Notes: generated by a model from the sequence alone, not told the origin. A stretch of 64,000 bases of DNA from Buddleja alternifolia (GCA_019426215.1 CM033406.1:3053001-3117000); one strand, 5' to 3'. Shown: positions 1 through 12,969, counted from the stretch's first letter. Translations and numbers: made by a program.

Positions 1-555
1 CCCCACCAATGGGTGAATAGGGTCTAACTACTCTAATGAAATACTTGACGTCACAAATGCATCTTCAGCATGATGTTTCAGGTCAAAGGTTCACTTAGAC
101 CTATTACGCATAATCAGTTCTGTCATTGACAGTCATATAGTGAAAACCCATGTGACAGAACCAATGCAAGTCGTGTTCGAGCATATCAGTTCCACTAATG
201 TGCCTAAAATCTTAAGCTCTTACCATCCCATAGTACTAGACTGGCACTCTCACATTAGAGATAAGATTGTGCAAGAGTTCTAAGTCTTTATTTGACCATT
301 AAAGACTTCATTTTACTTGCGAACTTGTTTTTAGTAATCAAGATTGATCTCTTTAGTGCTACTCTTCCTATCCCATAGGAAGTAGAGGGATCACACTGAA
401 AACATGGACAAAATGTTTTACACTACTTATAGATGCAGATAAGATTTAAGTGAAAACTAAATAATGCCTTTATTAATAATATCCAAATAAATTAATTACA
501 AGATAGATGCCCTATCATTCTATTCTATATGGCATCTGAGGGCATAATCCTAACA
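1..555 (-). repeat. LTR fragment, family A, cut by the window edge
   Basis: Read on the minus strand this begins TGTTAGGATTATGCC at 555 and matches, base after base, the 5' part of the LTR that starts at 2018 on the plus strand. It includes the shared blocks on tandem TGACTGTCAATGACAGAACT and on the conserved GGTGGGG end. The remainder lies left of the window. No coding potential. Whether it is a solo LTR or the 5' LTR of a larger element cannot be told from here. Confidence 0.8.
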
Positions 556-1681
556 TGCCTCACATTTCATGTACGTCCCAATAATACGATGCCACAGTAC
601 ATCATTCTGTGGTTAATTCTGGCCCATCAAATTCTCATAGCGCAACAGTGGCCAGGTGGTCCCACGTGTTGTAGCTAACTCCTTTGCAAACTAAAATCCA
701 TGTGCACTTCTAGTATAACTTCGTTATTATATAGAAGGCCTAGTTGCGAGATTAACACACCTAATCTTGCCAGAGCATCCCACGTGCCATAGCCAATGAT
801 GATAAGCCTCATGCTATTCCCTCTTGCATCTAATGATTGAAGGCACTAGACCTAATCAGGAACTTACGGGCCCTTAATTTATCCGTTTACGGACTTAATA
901 TTTATTTAAAAGAGATTTTTCAAACAACGTCTCACCCTTTTAGTTACTTATCTTTTTTAAGCGATCATGCAAATATGCACATCATACATAGCATAAGATA
1001 ATAACTAACGGCATTTACAAAGCGGTAAATGCGATCTTAGTCAAGCCAATTCCTAAACACCCCAAGCCATCAAGGTGTTGACCAATCTAATCTATGGACC
1101 CAGACACTATATAGTTCTTCAAGTCTTCATAGGCTTGAACGCTTCCATCTCCGTCTTCATAATTACATATAAACTAAAGGTTTCTCTCTCTATTACAAGA
1201 AAAGAAAACATGGCACACAGGCCTTAAATTATTACAATGACTAGTTTATGGCTCGACCCAGATCCACATAATCACATAGAACATGTTGTCATGCAATTCA
1301 TGAATTAATATTTACCGACTTTAATAAGGATAATAATGGTAATCACATTAACTAATGGATCCAATGACCTAAATTTCTAAAACCCAATTTTAGAAATTCT
1401 CATGTAAAAGTCTTACTTTTTCAATTAATCTAACAAATATAATTTCAAAACCCCAATTTTAATTAATCTTGAAATTAATAAAATTCCTATTCTGTTTCTA
1501 TTTCCAAAACCTAAATAAAACCCTATTTTGAATATTCCATTTTAGGACAAACCTAAAACCTAGTTAAAATAGATCCTACAAAATATATTATAAGATATAT
1601 TTAATATATATAAACTTGGTAAACAAAATCAAAATTTTCCACCAAGTACATACATACACACGTGTGCGCGCGCACGCACAT

Positions 1682-1739
<58 letters not shown>

Positions 1740-2017
1740 TTATCTTTCACATATTAATTAATTAGTCTTTCCCAATTTAATATTCCAATATTAAATTACA
1801 AGATTATTATTAATTAATATTATTTAATTAATATATTCCTTTTCCCAATTAATTAATCTCTCCATTAATTCACAAACAATTAACTAGTCAATAGATACTG
1901 CACTAAGTTATGTGTGTGACCTCTCAGACTCATTAACAAGCTAGCAATAAGTCCTCTCCATAGGCTAGATTAATTATTCCCAATAATTAACTAGGTATTG
2001 GATTAACTTCACCAATT
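556..2017 (-). repeat. AT-rich LTR-like sequence, minus orientation, part 1
   Basis: There is no gene here. On the minus strand the text resembles the other long AT-rich LTRs of this window, with blocks such as GGTCACACACATAACTTAG and many TTAATTAAT runs. It appears to continue across the LTR at 2018-3791 into 3792-4640, so that LTR probably inserted into it. It holds the AC/AT microsatellite at about 1657-1740. Ends and target duplications could not be defined. Confidence 0.5.
1657..1741. repeat. Compound microsatellite (CG/CA/TA)
   Basis: A run of GTGCGCGCGCACGCAC is followed by more than fifteen AC units and then about nine AT units. It is alternating purine-pyrimidine throughout, so it could adopt left-handed or cruciform structure. 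It is otherwise an ordinary plant microsatellite. Confidence 0.9.
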
Positions 2018-3791
2018 TGTTAGGATTATGCCCTTAGATGTCATAGAGGATAGAATGAAAGGGCATCTTTCTTGTAATGAACTTATTTATTATTTATAAT
2101 AAAAGGCATTGTTTATTTTTCACTTAAATCTTATCTGCATCTATAAGTAGTGTAAAACATTTTATCCATGTTTTCAGTGCAATCTCTCTATTTCCTAGGG
2201 GATAGGAAGATTGGCACTAGAGAGATTGATCATGATTACTTAAACTCGTTCTCAAGTAATATGAAGTCTTTAATGGACAAATAAAGACTTAGATTACTTG
2301 TACAATCTTAGCTTTGACATGGGAGTGTCAGTCGAACACCATGTGATGATGGGAGCTTAAGACTGTAGGCACATCAGTGAAACTAATATGCTCGAACACG
2401 ACTTGCATCAGTTCTATCACATTGGTTTTCACTCTGTGACTGTCAATGACAGAACTGATTATGCGAATAGGTATAAGTGAACATTTGACCTGAAGTATCA
2501 GGCTGAAGATACACTTGTGACGTCAAGTCTATCACTAGAGTAGTTAAACCCAATTCACCCGTTGGTGGGGTCGATCTTGAAATGCGGCTTGGTGGGCAAG
2601 TGGTAGTCTTAGCTGATAACTATTATGGGATTTGTTCTCTCGTAAGTGAATGAGAAAGTATCCTGTGTGATTATAGACAATAGAGATCAAAATCTCTGGC
2701 CAAAGCAAAAGAGACGATTGTGCGAGGCACTAAATTGAACTAAATGATCTCGTATTATTATAATTAATACATATGGTCAAGTCCAGTGAGTTTGACATAA
2801 CCATGACTCTCACTGGATTGGGGCACGTGAACAAAGAGTTTATACTTATATGGTTACGATTGGAAGATTGTGGAATGATGCAATCATTCGATTTCGTTTG
2901 GGCTACGAAGTGGGCCACGTGACTAGCTATGTGTTACCCACTTGCTTTGGATTCCTCTCATCGCCAAACGAAACAAATCTAAAGAGGCGCGCTAAAGGAT
3001 TGATAAAGAGAAATGAAAGGATTTTCTATTTTATTCTGGGAGATTTAATTTATGGGATAAATTAAATAATTAATTAATTACTCATTAGATGAGATGATTA
3101 ATTATAAAGATAAGATTGATTCTTAATTAATTTCTTAAGGAAATAAATTAATGAATTAATTTATCTAATTAATTTGGCTATTTAATAAATTTATTTATTT
3201 ATTGGATATAATAAATTATTAATTAAATAGATAATTAATTAAAACAAAAGATGGGTCGGGCTATGTGGGGGGCGTCCATTTGGACGCCTCCTAGGGCTAA
3301 GTTGGGCGTCCAATTAGATGCCCAACAAGAACTCTTTTGTTTTGTCTTGGTCAATAAGTCAAGTGATATTAAAAAGGACTTTTGACCTAGATGAGATATA
3401 AGTTATCATAGAACTCTCCTAGAAAGAAAAGAAAAACTCTCCTCCCTCACTCTAGAACTCTAGCCATCATTCTCCAAGAGAAAAGAAGGGATTTTTCATC
3501 AAATCAATCTGCGTGATTATTTAGAGGCAATGTACATTCATTGTTCGGATCAAGAATTCAAGAAAGCTTCAAAGGATTCGTGAAGATTGGATTGCACGTG
3601 TTCTTGGAAATTGAAGCCTTCAAGTTTCAAAAAATTTGAAGGAGGAATTAGTTCTCAAACCACTTCGCTTCAACGGGTAAGTCGTTATTTGTTTTAGCGT
3701 TTATTCGATTCAAATATGCAAATCGAGAAATTCACTTTGGGATTAATTTTAAAAAACTTCTGCTGCGCAATTTTTTGCATAACCCAAAGCA
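2018..3791 (+). repeat. LTR copy, family A (about 1.77 kb)
   Basis: It starts TGTTAGGATTATGCCC and ends near AACCCAAAGCA, a degraded form of the CCCAACA terminus seen at 46684. It shares long blocks with 1-555 (inverted), 9232-10880, 34140-35243 and 45147-46684. No primer-binding site follows it and no 5-bp duplication is visible, so it is probably a solo or decayed LTR. ORFs inside it are chance. Confidence 0.7.
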
Positions 3792-4640
3792 CATATTGGT
3801 CATGGTTTGATCTCTACCAACGTCATCATAACTTCTCAGATATTAACAATGAAAATCAAACCTATCCAGATTACGATCTTCATGTGAGTAAAATCCTTTC
3901 ATCAATTTCCCATCTATGGTCTAGGGTATGGCGATGGTCGAATCCTAATAACCTTAGAAACTATGACTGTGTTGTGACATCTAATGATCCAGTCTTCCAA
4001 GCCGGGACCACCAATCCCTCTTATAAGACAACCGCTTTGATCAAAGGCTTTAATCGATCATTTAGATTCTCTCAACAGCATAGAAAATGTCGGGTACTTT
4101 ACCCTACATGAATTCCTTACGACTGCCGTCTATTCTGCTGTACTATCAGACTATATCCAACATATGCCGCCATATGACTCTCCTAGAGTGCAATTCTACA
4201 TCAAATCATAGTGGATAGTACCCTTCGCAATGACATCTCAAGTCTAAGGAATAATCTCACACTACGAAACCCAAGGACTCCATGTTCAACAGAACTAACG
4301 AGGAATCCTTGCGGGATCGTTCAATTCCATACTTCTCTCAAGTATGAATCTTCGTGTATATATTAACCCATCCGGCCATTGACAATGGAACACGTCAATT
4401 TCTAATAAGAGTTACATACACGAACAAGTCTTGACGAGCAGTGATATCCCACATCTCACAACCTTTATGACTTAAAACACATTTTAGGATTACGATCTTT
4501 GAAAGAATTCTATAGGTATCCTGACCGCTCCCCTAACCATACGGTAATCCCTGAGATCTCTATCTATACTAACATAAGCAATTAACAATAAAGAAGCATA
4601 CCATAAATAAACCATTTAATATATTTAAAATAAGACTGTC
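3792..4640 (-). repeat. AT-rich LTR-like sequence, minus orientation, part 2
   Basis: This is non-coding. Read on the minus strand it runs into the start of the 556-2017 block with a similar style, consistent with one older LTR interrupted by the family A LTR. No intact terminus or target duplication was found. Confidence 0.4.
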
Positions 4641-5422
4641 ACAGTGTTTACAAATGAAATGGATGAGCCTAAACAATTGCTTGCCAGGCACACAACACTA
4701 TCATATTCGCCATCATTTCATTTGAGCCAACAACCTCAACATCAACATCTTCATCTTCAGACTGCATATCATCACTGGCCCGGTCATCATCTTCATGTTT
4801 CCCAAAACCTCTATCCTCCATATTTTTATCTGCTCCAGGAACCTCTACAGCAACATCGTGTAGACGCTGAAGTAATATAGGTTTCTCAATCAATGGAAAG
4901 GTGCTCACTACCTGGTGCTAACAAAATATATAATTTTTTTTTTTTTGTTATTGATGTTAAGTTTTGGAAACTTCAAAGTCTCACAATTACCTTATCTTTC
5001 GTAATCCCCCTAAATTTTTGTTGAACTTCCGCATGGTCCTTCGGGATGTTCATGCCACCCCACTTCAAAAATCACGGGATGGCACGAATCAGGCACTAAC
5101 ATCCAAACAGGGTATACGCTCATACACACAAGCCTACAATTAATGAGGGAAACAACAATTAGTACTACAATCAAAATCATTGATTACTTCCTCTTGAACC
5201 ATACGTCAAGGTTTAACGTATAATACTGCATATGAAAAAGTATTCACTTACCATAAGCCTAATAGTACATCCATCCATGTACTTATTTGTTCACGGTGTT
5301 GTAAAAATGGAGGCACATTTGCTTCATAAAAAATTCGTGAGCAGCCTTGTCCTAGGCATGTTCACGAATCGCAATCCAATCATCCAAATAAGTTATCATA
5401 AATTCTAAAGGAGGTAAATACA
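4641..5422. other. Unassigned stretch with short acidic ORF
   Basis: A minus-strand frame at 4669-4908 encodes an acidic peptide (GKHEDDDRASDDMQSEDED and similar). Scattered readable minus-strand pieces up to 5400 could be exons of a decayed gene or a captured gene fragment. The frame is short, no domain is recognisable, and stops interrupt any extension, so no gene is called. Confidence 0.25.
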
Positions 5423-6436
5423 TTGTACCCCCCCCCCCCCCCGGTGGTATACGAAATTCTTCAAAAGCCTCTCTATGACAGCAAAATTAACAAAAAAAAC
5501 CTCCCTACGATTTTTCAAATTATACCCACAGCCTCCCTTGAGTGTTTTGCCTATAAAATTTTCTGTTAGGATGAAAATACCCTTACTTTTATAATTATTT
5601 ACAATACACATTTTCGATTTTATTTTAAATTTTCTAATTATTTTACATTTAATTTAATTTCCTTTTTCTTTTCATTTTCTTCTCAAAACCCTAATCCACA
5701 TTTCCTCTTTTCCCACCATCCAAGCCAAGCACAGACTTCAATCCCACTATCTTAACCTGCCATCAAACTGACATTTGACTCTGCAGTGGCCACCCCCACC
5801 ATCGGCCAAATCTCGAACACTGCCGCTGCTCCTCCACCTCTGCAAGTACCATCATCGATCCACTCAAATTCATCATTGTCTTCTACATATAAAAACCAAT
5901 CATCAAAACCATCCTCAAATTATTTCTTACAAACTAAAACCACATGTATTTCTAAGTTTTCAAGGCATTGGAGCAAAACCCAGCTCATAATTTTCCATGA
6001 ACAACATGGAAATTGAGGTGGGGTTTGGTGCGGAATTGAAGAATTTGTGATATGGGGTTGTGAAGCAAAGTGTTGACTATACCTGTGTGAGGAATTTATC
6101 AAGGAGTTTAGGGCGGAGGTGGGCATGATGGGTCAGCGGTGAGGTGGTGTAAACGGTAGTCCGGAGGCGACGAACGGTGGTGGCTGGTGTGCTTTACTTA
6201 CCAGTCTGCACAATTATGTATATATATATATATACTTATTAATGTTATTAATACATATTACTAAGGTGGAGGCAGTAAAGAGAAGCGGCGGCCCTGCGAC
6301 GGTGTAGGCTGCGGCAATGAACGATTGTTAGTGGTGTTCTTGTATGTACGTATATATACGTTTGCAGAGTATAAAGAAACACATATTATTGTTATTATTA
6401 TATATATTTTATTATTTATTTTATGAATTTTAAATA
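5423..6436. other. Intergenic DNA with C15 tract
   Basis: A run of fifteen C residues lies at about 5428-5442, followed by moderately structured AT-rich sequence. Overlapping proline/serine-rich frames at 5775-6016 look like a chance or captured fragment without a recognisable domain. A short TA microsatellite lies near 6216-6234. I see no supportable gene. Confidence 0.4.
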
Positions 6437-6976
6437 TGTGATGTGAGTGGAAAATAGTCTTTGGGCCAAGCTAACTAAATCAATACTTATTGGGCTTAAA
6501 CCCAATGGATCATGGACTTGGGCTTTTCTAGAAAGCATAAAACTTAGCTGGTGTCCCTGACGACCCGACCTGTGCAGGTGGAGCAGATCTAGTTAAAGCA
6601 AGCCTGGAGACAAGGATCAATTAATCAAGATACTTTCTATATAAAGACCTGCGGAGGTCAAGCCAACAGATTGCCTTTTCTTTACCATATATACCTGATT
6701 AGATCTCGACCAAAATAGAGGGATCATGATTTATTCTTATTATCTTATGTATTTTAGGCATAATTGACTTACCATTCTAGCCTAACCATCAAAATCTTGT
6801 ATAAATATCCCCTATGAGGATGAATAAAGCAAGCTACAATAAACCCGTGGACCTAGGTCTTCATTAGACCGAACCACGTAAATCTCTTGTTCATTTATTT
6901 ACATTCTTATGCTTTATATTGTAATATTATACTTTATATCGCATTATTCTTATTGGTGTAAAATCCACACACATCA
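6437..6976 (+). repeat. Gypsy-type LTR (probable 5' LTR)
   Basis: The right end is well defined: ...CACACACATCA at 6976, immediately followed by a primer-binding site. The sequence has the usual late-LTR layout, a short TATAAATAT-like promoter near 6800 and downstream U5-like text. The left end (TGTGATGTGAG at about 6437) is a best guess. No matching 3' LTR was found in the window, so the element is truncated. Confidence 0.6.
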
Positions 6977-6996
6977 ATTGGCGTTGTCTGTGGGAA
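6977..6996 (+). promoter_or_regulatory. Primer-binding site of Gypsy remnant
   Basis: ATTGGCGTTGTCTGTGGGAA lies directly after the LTR end. It closely resembles the TTGGCGCCGTCTGTGGGAA type site found after 5' LTRs of many plant Gypsy elements, with one altered block (GCGTT for GCGCC). Confidence 0.65.
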
Positions 6997-7439
6997 TATT
7001 GAGCAAGACGTGAGTTATTTTTATCATTTTAGTAAGTTGTTTGTAAGAGGTTTGATGGTGGAATGAGGTGTAGGTGAACGGATCAATCAAGTTTGCAAAA
7101 ATATTTTCCAAGAAAAAATACACATATTCTTTCTACCAGAATACTCCCTTAGGCAGCAGGTTTATAATTTCAATTTTCATGCATTTCTTATGAGTGATGT
7201 ATGATTTCGATAAGAACCGAGAAATCACGTATGAAAAGGGAAAATCCCTAAGTTTCACTTATATTTTCATTCTTCTAAGAGCATAAATTGGGAATACAAG
7301 TTTGTTTTAATTCTTTTATGAAGTCATTTTTATAGATTAGCGATGAATTAAGACGTTAGGGTGCTAGCTATGCAAGTATGAAAAATTCAGGTGTGGCGAG
7401 CCAGGTATGAAACTGTAACCAAAGCATACCTAAGGCAAA

Positions 7440-8095
7440 GGTGGGAAAAGTTAGATAGCTAAAGCGGCTAAGACTGCTCAGTAAAGGCAGTAATAGCTGA
7501 GGAAGCTTATGCTGCTCAGAAAAGGTAGGAAAATTGGTAATAGTTGAGGCAGGTCATGCTGCTCAGCAAAGGCTAAAAAATCGATAATAGATGAAGTGGC
7601 TAAGGCTGCTCAACAAAGGCGGTAATTGCTGAGGCAGCTCATGCTGCTCAGCAAAGGCGGGAAAATCAATAATAGCTGAAGCAGTTAAGGTAACTCAGCA
7701 AAGGCGGTAATAGCTGAGGCAACTCACGCTGCTTAGCAAAGGTAGGAAAAACTGATAATAGCTGAAGCGGCTAAGACTGCTCAGCAAAGGCGGTAATAGC
7801 TGAGGCAGCTTATGCTGATCAGCAAAGGAGGGAAAAATTGGTAATAGCTGATGCAGCTCATGCTGCTCAGCAAAGGTGCGAAAAGTTGATAATAGCTGAA
7901 GTGGCTAAGGCTACTCAGCAAAGGTGGTAATAGCTGAGGCAGCTTTTGCTGCTCAACAAGGGAGGGAAAGTCGGTAATAGCTGAGGCAGTTAAGGCTGCT
8001 CAGCAAAGGCGATAATAGTTGAAGCAACTAAGGCTGCTCAACAAATGAGGGAAAAATCGGTAATAGTTGACGCAACTAAGGCTCCTCAGCAAAGA
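7440..8095 (+). repeat. Degenerate 40-50-bp tandem repeat, Ala/Gln-rich when translated
   Basis: About fifteen imperfect copies of a unit centred on GCTGCTCAGCAAAGGCGG and AATAGCTGAGGCAGCT follow one another. Translated piecewise, each unit gives alanine- and glutamine-rich helical text of the AEAAxAAQQRR kind. No frame stays open over more than a few units. It lies downstream of the Gypsy primer-binding site, so it may be the decayed 5' part of a gag or leader ORF. Confidence 0.7.
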
Positions 8096-8700
8096 CGTGA
8101 ATCCAGGTTAGGTTTTTGCACAACCGAAAGAAAATGTAAAACGTTCCATAATGAAAATCATTCTTGGACATCATTCAAGTATCATGAGCATAGCATTGTG
8201 TGCGCATCATAGGCATGGTCAAGCATCATCTATGCATCATGTGCATGGCTACTTATCCACATCATAAACTAAGTTTTAATATTATTCAATTAGGATTAAA
8301 GAGTTATACTTACTGAGAAGGTAAAAAACTTTCTTGAGGTTTTCGCAGGACTTACAATTTTCACTAACATTTATCTTTGTGATTTATGATTTTTTGTCTT
8401 TTCAGAAAATTTACTAGATGGAGAAGACTACAAGGGAAAACAACTCCCTTGCCCATGGAACATGCTAAATTTGAATCAATGTGCTTTATTTTTATGATTT
8501 AATGTATGGACTCACGAAATCGCTAATATTTTTTGTAGTTTTGATTGTTGTGTTTATAGGTAAAGCCTAGAGGTTGTAAAGCCTTCTTTGCAAGGTCAAG
8601 TGCAAAGCTCCGAAATTCTAGTAAGATTTTATTTTATGAAATATTTAAGATTGAGATATGTGTGTGTATATATATATATATATGAAATAAAATATTGAAT
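8096..8700. other. Non-coding internal remnant
   Basis: AT-rich sequence downstream of the repeat tract, with a TG/TA microsatellite at about 8660-8685. No gene or defined element end is visible. It is probably further internal sequence of the truncated Gypsy element. Confidence 0.3.
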
Positions 8701-9231
8701 TGTGGAGTAAAGGGAAGTTGGTGGAGTGGAGGTAGCTAGAGGTTAGGACTCTACCATCTGGATGGGTAGCCCGGATCTGTCTAGGCAGGGATCATTCATC
8801 TACAGATCAAACGGCCCCGGGCCAGGAAGAAATAAGGAGGGGTGGGTCCTTGGGATAATTTATGGACCTACCCTATAGAAGACAGGGGTTTGGAGCGATA
8901 AGGAGGAATGGGCAGCTATAAGGATGGAGGTGAGATAAGGAGGAAAATTCGGAGAATGTGGTACATAAGGAAGGATGCTGACCGTATGGGCTGGCCACCC
9001 TAGCTCGTCTAGGAAAATTTTGGTACAGAGGGAGAAAAGGGGAATTAAGGCAGTTGGTAAATGCAAATCTCCATGATTGTATGCGCCTAATGATGAGTGT
9101 TCGATCCCTTGTGCAAGTCTCCACGATTACACAATGGTGGTACAAGTCCCCATAATTGTACGCACTAGAAAAAGGGTGTGTGATCCCAATGCAAGTCCCC
9201 GCAATTGCATAAGAGAAAGAATGAATGCAAG
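8701..9231. repeat. Purine-rich block ending in a short imperfect repeat
   Basis: From about 9058 a phrase of the type GCAAGTCTCCACGATTAC recurs three or four times with changes (CAAATCTCCATGATTG, CAAGTCCCCATAATTG, CAAGTCCCCGCAATTG). The sequence before it is rich in GGAGG/AAGGA. The ORFs here on both strands are low complexity and lack any domain. Confidence 0.4.
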
Positions 9232-10880
9232 TGTTAGGTTAATGTCCTCAAATGCCACTAGAGGATTAGTAAATGATAGAACATTATCAATTGTAATTGT
9301 TTATTAAATCAATCAATAAAAGGCATTTTAGTTGTTTACATTCATATTGGCATTTATATATTATAATCATATATAAGTCCATGAATACAAGACTTAACTC
9401 TCTAAAGCACTAGAGGAGTCTAATACTTGTGTACTGAAATAGTCTACAAGTCACAGATTGTCAATTATGCAATGGAAATCAAGAAAACTTGTATGATATG
9501 AGTTTTGACGAGTTAAGTACCCGTCAATCACTAGGAAGTAGTGAAGAACTCATATCATAGGTGCGCTGATGGAGATAGTGGCACTCAGACATGACTCGCA
9601 TCAATTCTGTCACATGGGTTTTCACTCTTTGACAGTCAATGACAGAATTGATGATATTGTAATAGGCGTGTTTGAACTTTCGACTTGAGGAATCGAGTTG
9701 AAGATATACTTGTGACGTTAGGTTCGTCATTAGAGTAGTTAGGCCCAATTCACCCATTGGTGGGGTTAACCTCGAACTGCAACCTAATGGGCAAGTAGTA
9801 TTCTTAACTAATATCCAAGAAAGGATTTGTTCCCTCGTAACTGAACGAGGAATTATCCTATGCATTTATAAGTAAGTTAGATCTTAAAGTCTTTGGCTAA
9901 ATCTTTCATTGATCTGAGCTTATTATAAATATAGCATAGTGTTAAGTTAGTGAGTTTGACCAAAACCATGACTCTCACTTAACCAGGAAAAGGAAACAAA
10001 GAGTTTGTATTCACACGGTATTTACAAATGGAAAGGTATAAATGATCTAATCATTTTCATCTTATTTGGGTTAAAATATGGACCACTTGACTGTCTAGGT
10101 GGGACCCATATTCAATGGAATCCTCCCATTGCCAAAGATAGATGAACCTAAAGAGTCACGCTTAAAAAAGAAAAATTAAATGAAAAGTGGAATATTTCTT
10201 GTGGTAATATTTTAAGTATTGGACACTTAAAATAAAATAAATAGAATTAATTATTTAGAGAAATAAGTTCATTTATTTATGATTTAATTAATATAATATT
10301 TCTTGGAGAAATATAATTAATTAAATGGGTTATATATTATTTAATTGAATTAATTAATTGGATTAAGTTAATTAATTAAATATTAGATTAAACTAAGCAC
10401 AAAATTAATACACCATGTGGCATTCTAAACCTAAAGAAGGCGGCCCCTAAGGGGTTTTATGGGCTTAGTTTGAGTCCAAGGCAATAACTTAAGTGATATA
10501 AATATCACCTTAATTATTAGCCTAGGTCATAAGTTGCATTACACAGCACACAAGAAAAAGAATCCCTCTCCCTCACTCTTACCTAGCCGTCGGCTTCAAT
10601 ACCAAAGGAGGAGGAAGTTTTTCATCACGTTTTTCTGGCGAGACGATTTAGAGGCAGAACACTTGGACTGCTCAGATCAAGAATTAATCAGCCGGAGATT
10701 TATCGCGAAGAATTGAAGAATTCAAATTTGTGGAAATAATCTACCACTTCGCTACAATGGATAATGTGAATTTACCCTATCATACATAAGTTTGATTAAA
10801 CCCCGAAATTAACACTGCGAAGGGAACATCCAACAAAAAAATTATTTTATTTCCACTGCGTTTGGTTAATTTTTCCCAAC
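9232..10880 (+). repeat. 5' LTR of a non-coding LTR element (family A)
   Basis: It begins TGTTAGGTTAATG and ends TTTTCCCAAC, followed at once by an initiator-Met-type primer-binding site. This identifies it as a 5' LTR, about 1.65 kb long. It shares blocks with the other family A copies, such as the TGACAGTCAATGACAGAATT and ATTCACCCATTGGTGGGG regions. No 3' LTR partner is seen before the tRNA gene, so the element is truncated on the right. Confidence 0.75.
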
Positions 10881-10881
10881 T

Positions 10882-10893
10882 TTGGTATCAAAG
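10882..10893 (+). promoter_or_regulatory. Primer-binding site (initiator tRNA-Met type)
   Basis: TTGGTATCAAAG follows the LTR end. It differs by one base from the TGGTATCAGAGC site complementary to the 3' end of plant initiator tRNA-Met, and it fixes the LTR boundary and plus orientation. Confidence 0.7.
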
Positions 10894-11502
10894 ACAAATC
10901 GCGAGGTTAGGCGTATGTAAATTATGTGTAATTATGTGTTGAAGTAGCATGTTTTATAGTTTTTATCAATGCATGATTAGATCTGTGGATTTCGCATTAT
11001 TCGTGTTTCTTGAGAAATATATTTATTTTCGTTCGTTGGAAATTAATAAAAATTGGATTTTATGTAATTTTAATGTGATGGAATTAAAAAATTTCAATTG
11101 CGATTTTGACCCGTCGCCAGCGTGAAGCAGCGCGCTGTTGAGCTTGCACGCGTAACAGCATGCAGATGGGCTTGCGCATCGCCCCAGCAGCTGCGATGAG
11201 CGGCGCAGCATCCCATCTCCCCAACTGAGCGATGAGCGGCGCAGCATCCCATCTCCCCAACTGAGCGAGCCTAACCCGTGTGTTTAATACAAATGGGTTT
11301 TTGCAAACCTGACCCGAGTCACCGATGGGTCAACCCAGGTCCACTATTAAATAATATTTATTATTTGATTTTGATTAAAATTAGATTTTAATGCAAAATA
11401 AATCATATTAATTATTTAATAAGGCTAATTTTATTTCCATCTAATCTAATGTTAATTAAAGTTAGACTTTGAATTTAATTGGATTTCTTCTATTATAGAA
11501 TT
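10894..11502 (+). mobile_element. Internal region of the family A element, left part
   Basis: Non-coding leader sequence of the element whose LTR is at 9232. It contains a perfect 36-bp tandem duplication (11194-11265, unit beginning GATGAGCGGCGCAGC). It is interrupted at 11502 by the Sirevirus-like element and resumes at 27397 after the GAATT duplication. No gag or pol is visible, so it resembles a large non-autonomous (LARD-like) element. Confidence 0.55.
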
Positions 11503-12969
11503 TGGTGGTCCCAAGTTGCATACGAAAGGGTCTAGAAAGAGGGGGTTGAATAAACCCTGAAGTCTTTTTCGACTTCAAAAATTTGTATCAATTTTAAAGA
11601 TTGGAATGCTTAGGAAGCTGAGCGCTTGGGTCAGACGCTTCAGTAAAGATAACTTAGACTTAGTGATTTCAGCAATTTACCAAGGTAGGGTAACGCTTAG
11701 ATCGCTTAATCAGGGTTAGCACAGCGAAAATAATTTTAAAGCTTTAGCGTTCGTTTAGGTTAAATAGTCGCGTTTGTCTTTTTCAAAGTAATTAGGAAAA
11801 TATAAAGTAAGACAATAATGAAAGTAAATGACAAGATATATAAGGTTCACTGGGTGATGTAATCCCAGCTACGTCCTTCTTCTCCTTTTTCACTTGGAGG
11901 GAATTTACTAAGATGATTATCAAAGAATCACACAGAATCTTCTACAAGATAGTAAATAGGTGAAAATGATCTCGGGCTCCTTGATCACACAGATTTCAGC
12001 ACCAATGAAGATCGTCTTCTACAAGCTTCTGTCACTCAGAAATACTGCCTGTAAGGGGTTTCAACAACTTTCTCACTCAGATGAAAGGTTGAGGGTTTTG
12101 TCACACAAGTTTGTTTGTCTTTGGAAAGATCAAACAACTTGGAATATCTCAGTAAGAATTTAGGTTTCTTCTTTGGAAGAGGGTTTGAGATATTTGTGAC
12201 TGTTTAGAATGTATAAAAAAGCTTAAAGAATTTGGCTATGGAGTTTCTAAGCTTTTTCTTTGAATGAAAATTTTAGCAGAGTTTTCTTGTGCATGTACAT
12301 GTCTCTATGTTTGGGGTTTGTTGGAGTGAGGTATTTATAGGCAAATCTTAGGATCTGTCCATTGTACACATGTGAGAGTGTGCCTTTCACACAGCGCATG
12401 ATTCTACCTTTTCTCTGATATTCCTGAAATCTTGCTGGTTCCGATTGGACGAGAGCAGCTATAAACTCTGAAATTCTGACAATCTAGTCATAAGGTGTCT
12501 TGTCCACAAGTCATATTGGCTTATCACATTTAATGCACTTATCAGGCATTTAATGCATTTGAATTTATTTCCCGTTGAAAATAATTTTTTGTTGAATGAT
12601 TGCATTTAAGTCCTTCATGACTTGAGGAATTAATTCAGGTGAATCTGATACAGATCGCTAGAGTGCTTCGAGCGCTTGAATCAAGAATCCTGAAATAGTC
12701 CTTTAGTGTTTGACAGACGCTAAGGATAAATCTTCATCTTCATTTGACTTCAGACGCTGATCTTCAACTTCTTCTCCAATAGACTCACCTAGAATTCTAT
12801 TAGTGATTCGGTATCTAATACTTAGTCTAAAATCTACAAAAATAAAAATTACATACTTTCAAACGCCTATACAAATGATCTATGAAACATAAACTTACAT
12901 TATATTTTGGGGTCTAACATAAAGTCCTATCTTGTCATCATCAAAACATCCAACATGAAATTCCTAACA
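11503..12969 (-). repeat. 3' LTR of the Sirevirus-like element
   Basis: On the minus strand it runs from TGTTAGGAATT (12969) to ...GGGACCACCA (11503). It is nearly colinear with 25951-27391, differing by scattered substitutions and small indels, which points to an insertion of moderate age. Confidence 0.92.

Noticed and set aside
2018..3791. A target duplication proving a solo LTR
   Set aside because: The left flank is CAATT and no matching copy occurs after the probable right end.
2730..4111. ORFs within the family A LTR and its flank
   Set aside because: They lie in repeated non-coding LTR sequence and are not conserved between LTR copies.
5775..6016. Proline/serine-rich frames as a small gene
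   Set aside because: Two overlapping frames of 70-76 codons, no domain, low-complexity composition and no splice context.
8860..9307. ORFs on both strands as genes
   Set aside because: They overlap a short repeat and purine-rich sequence, and the translations are low complexity.
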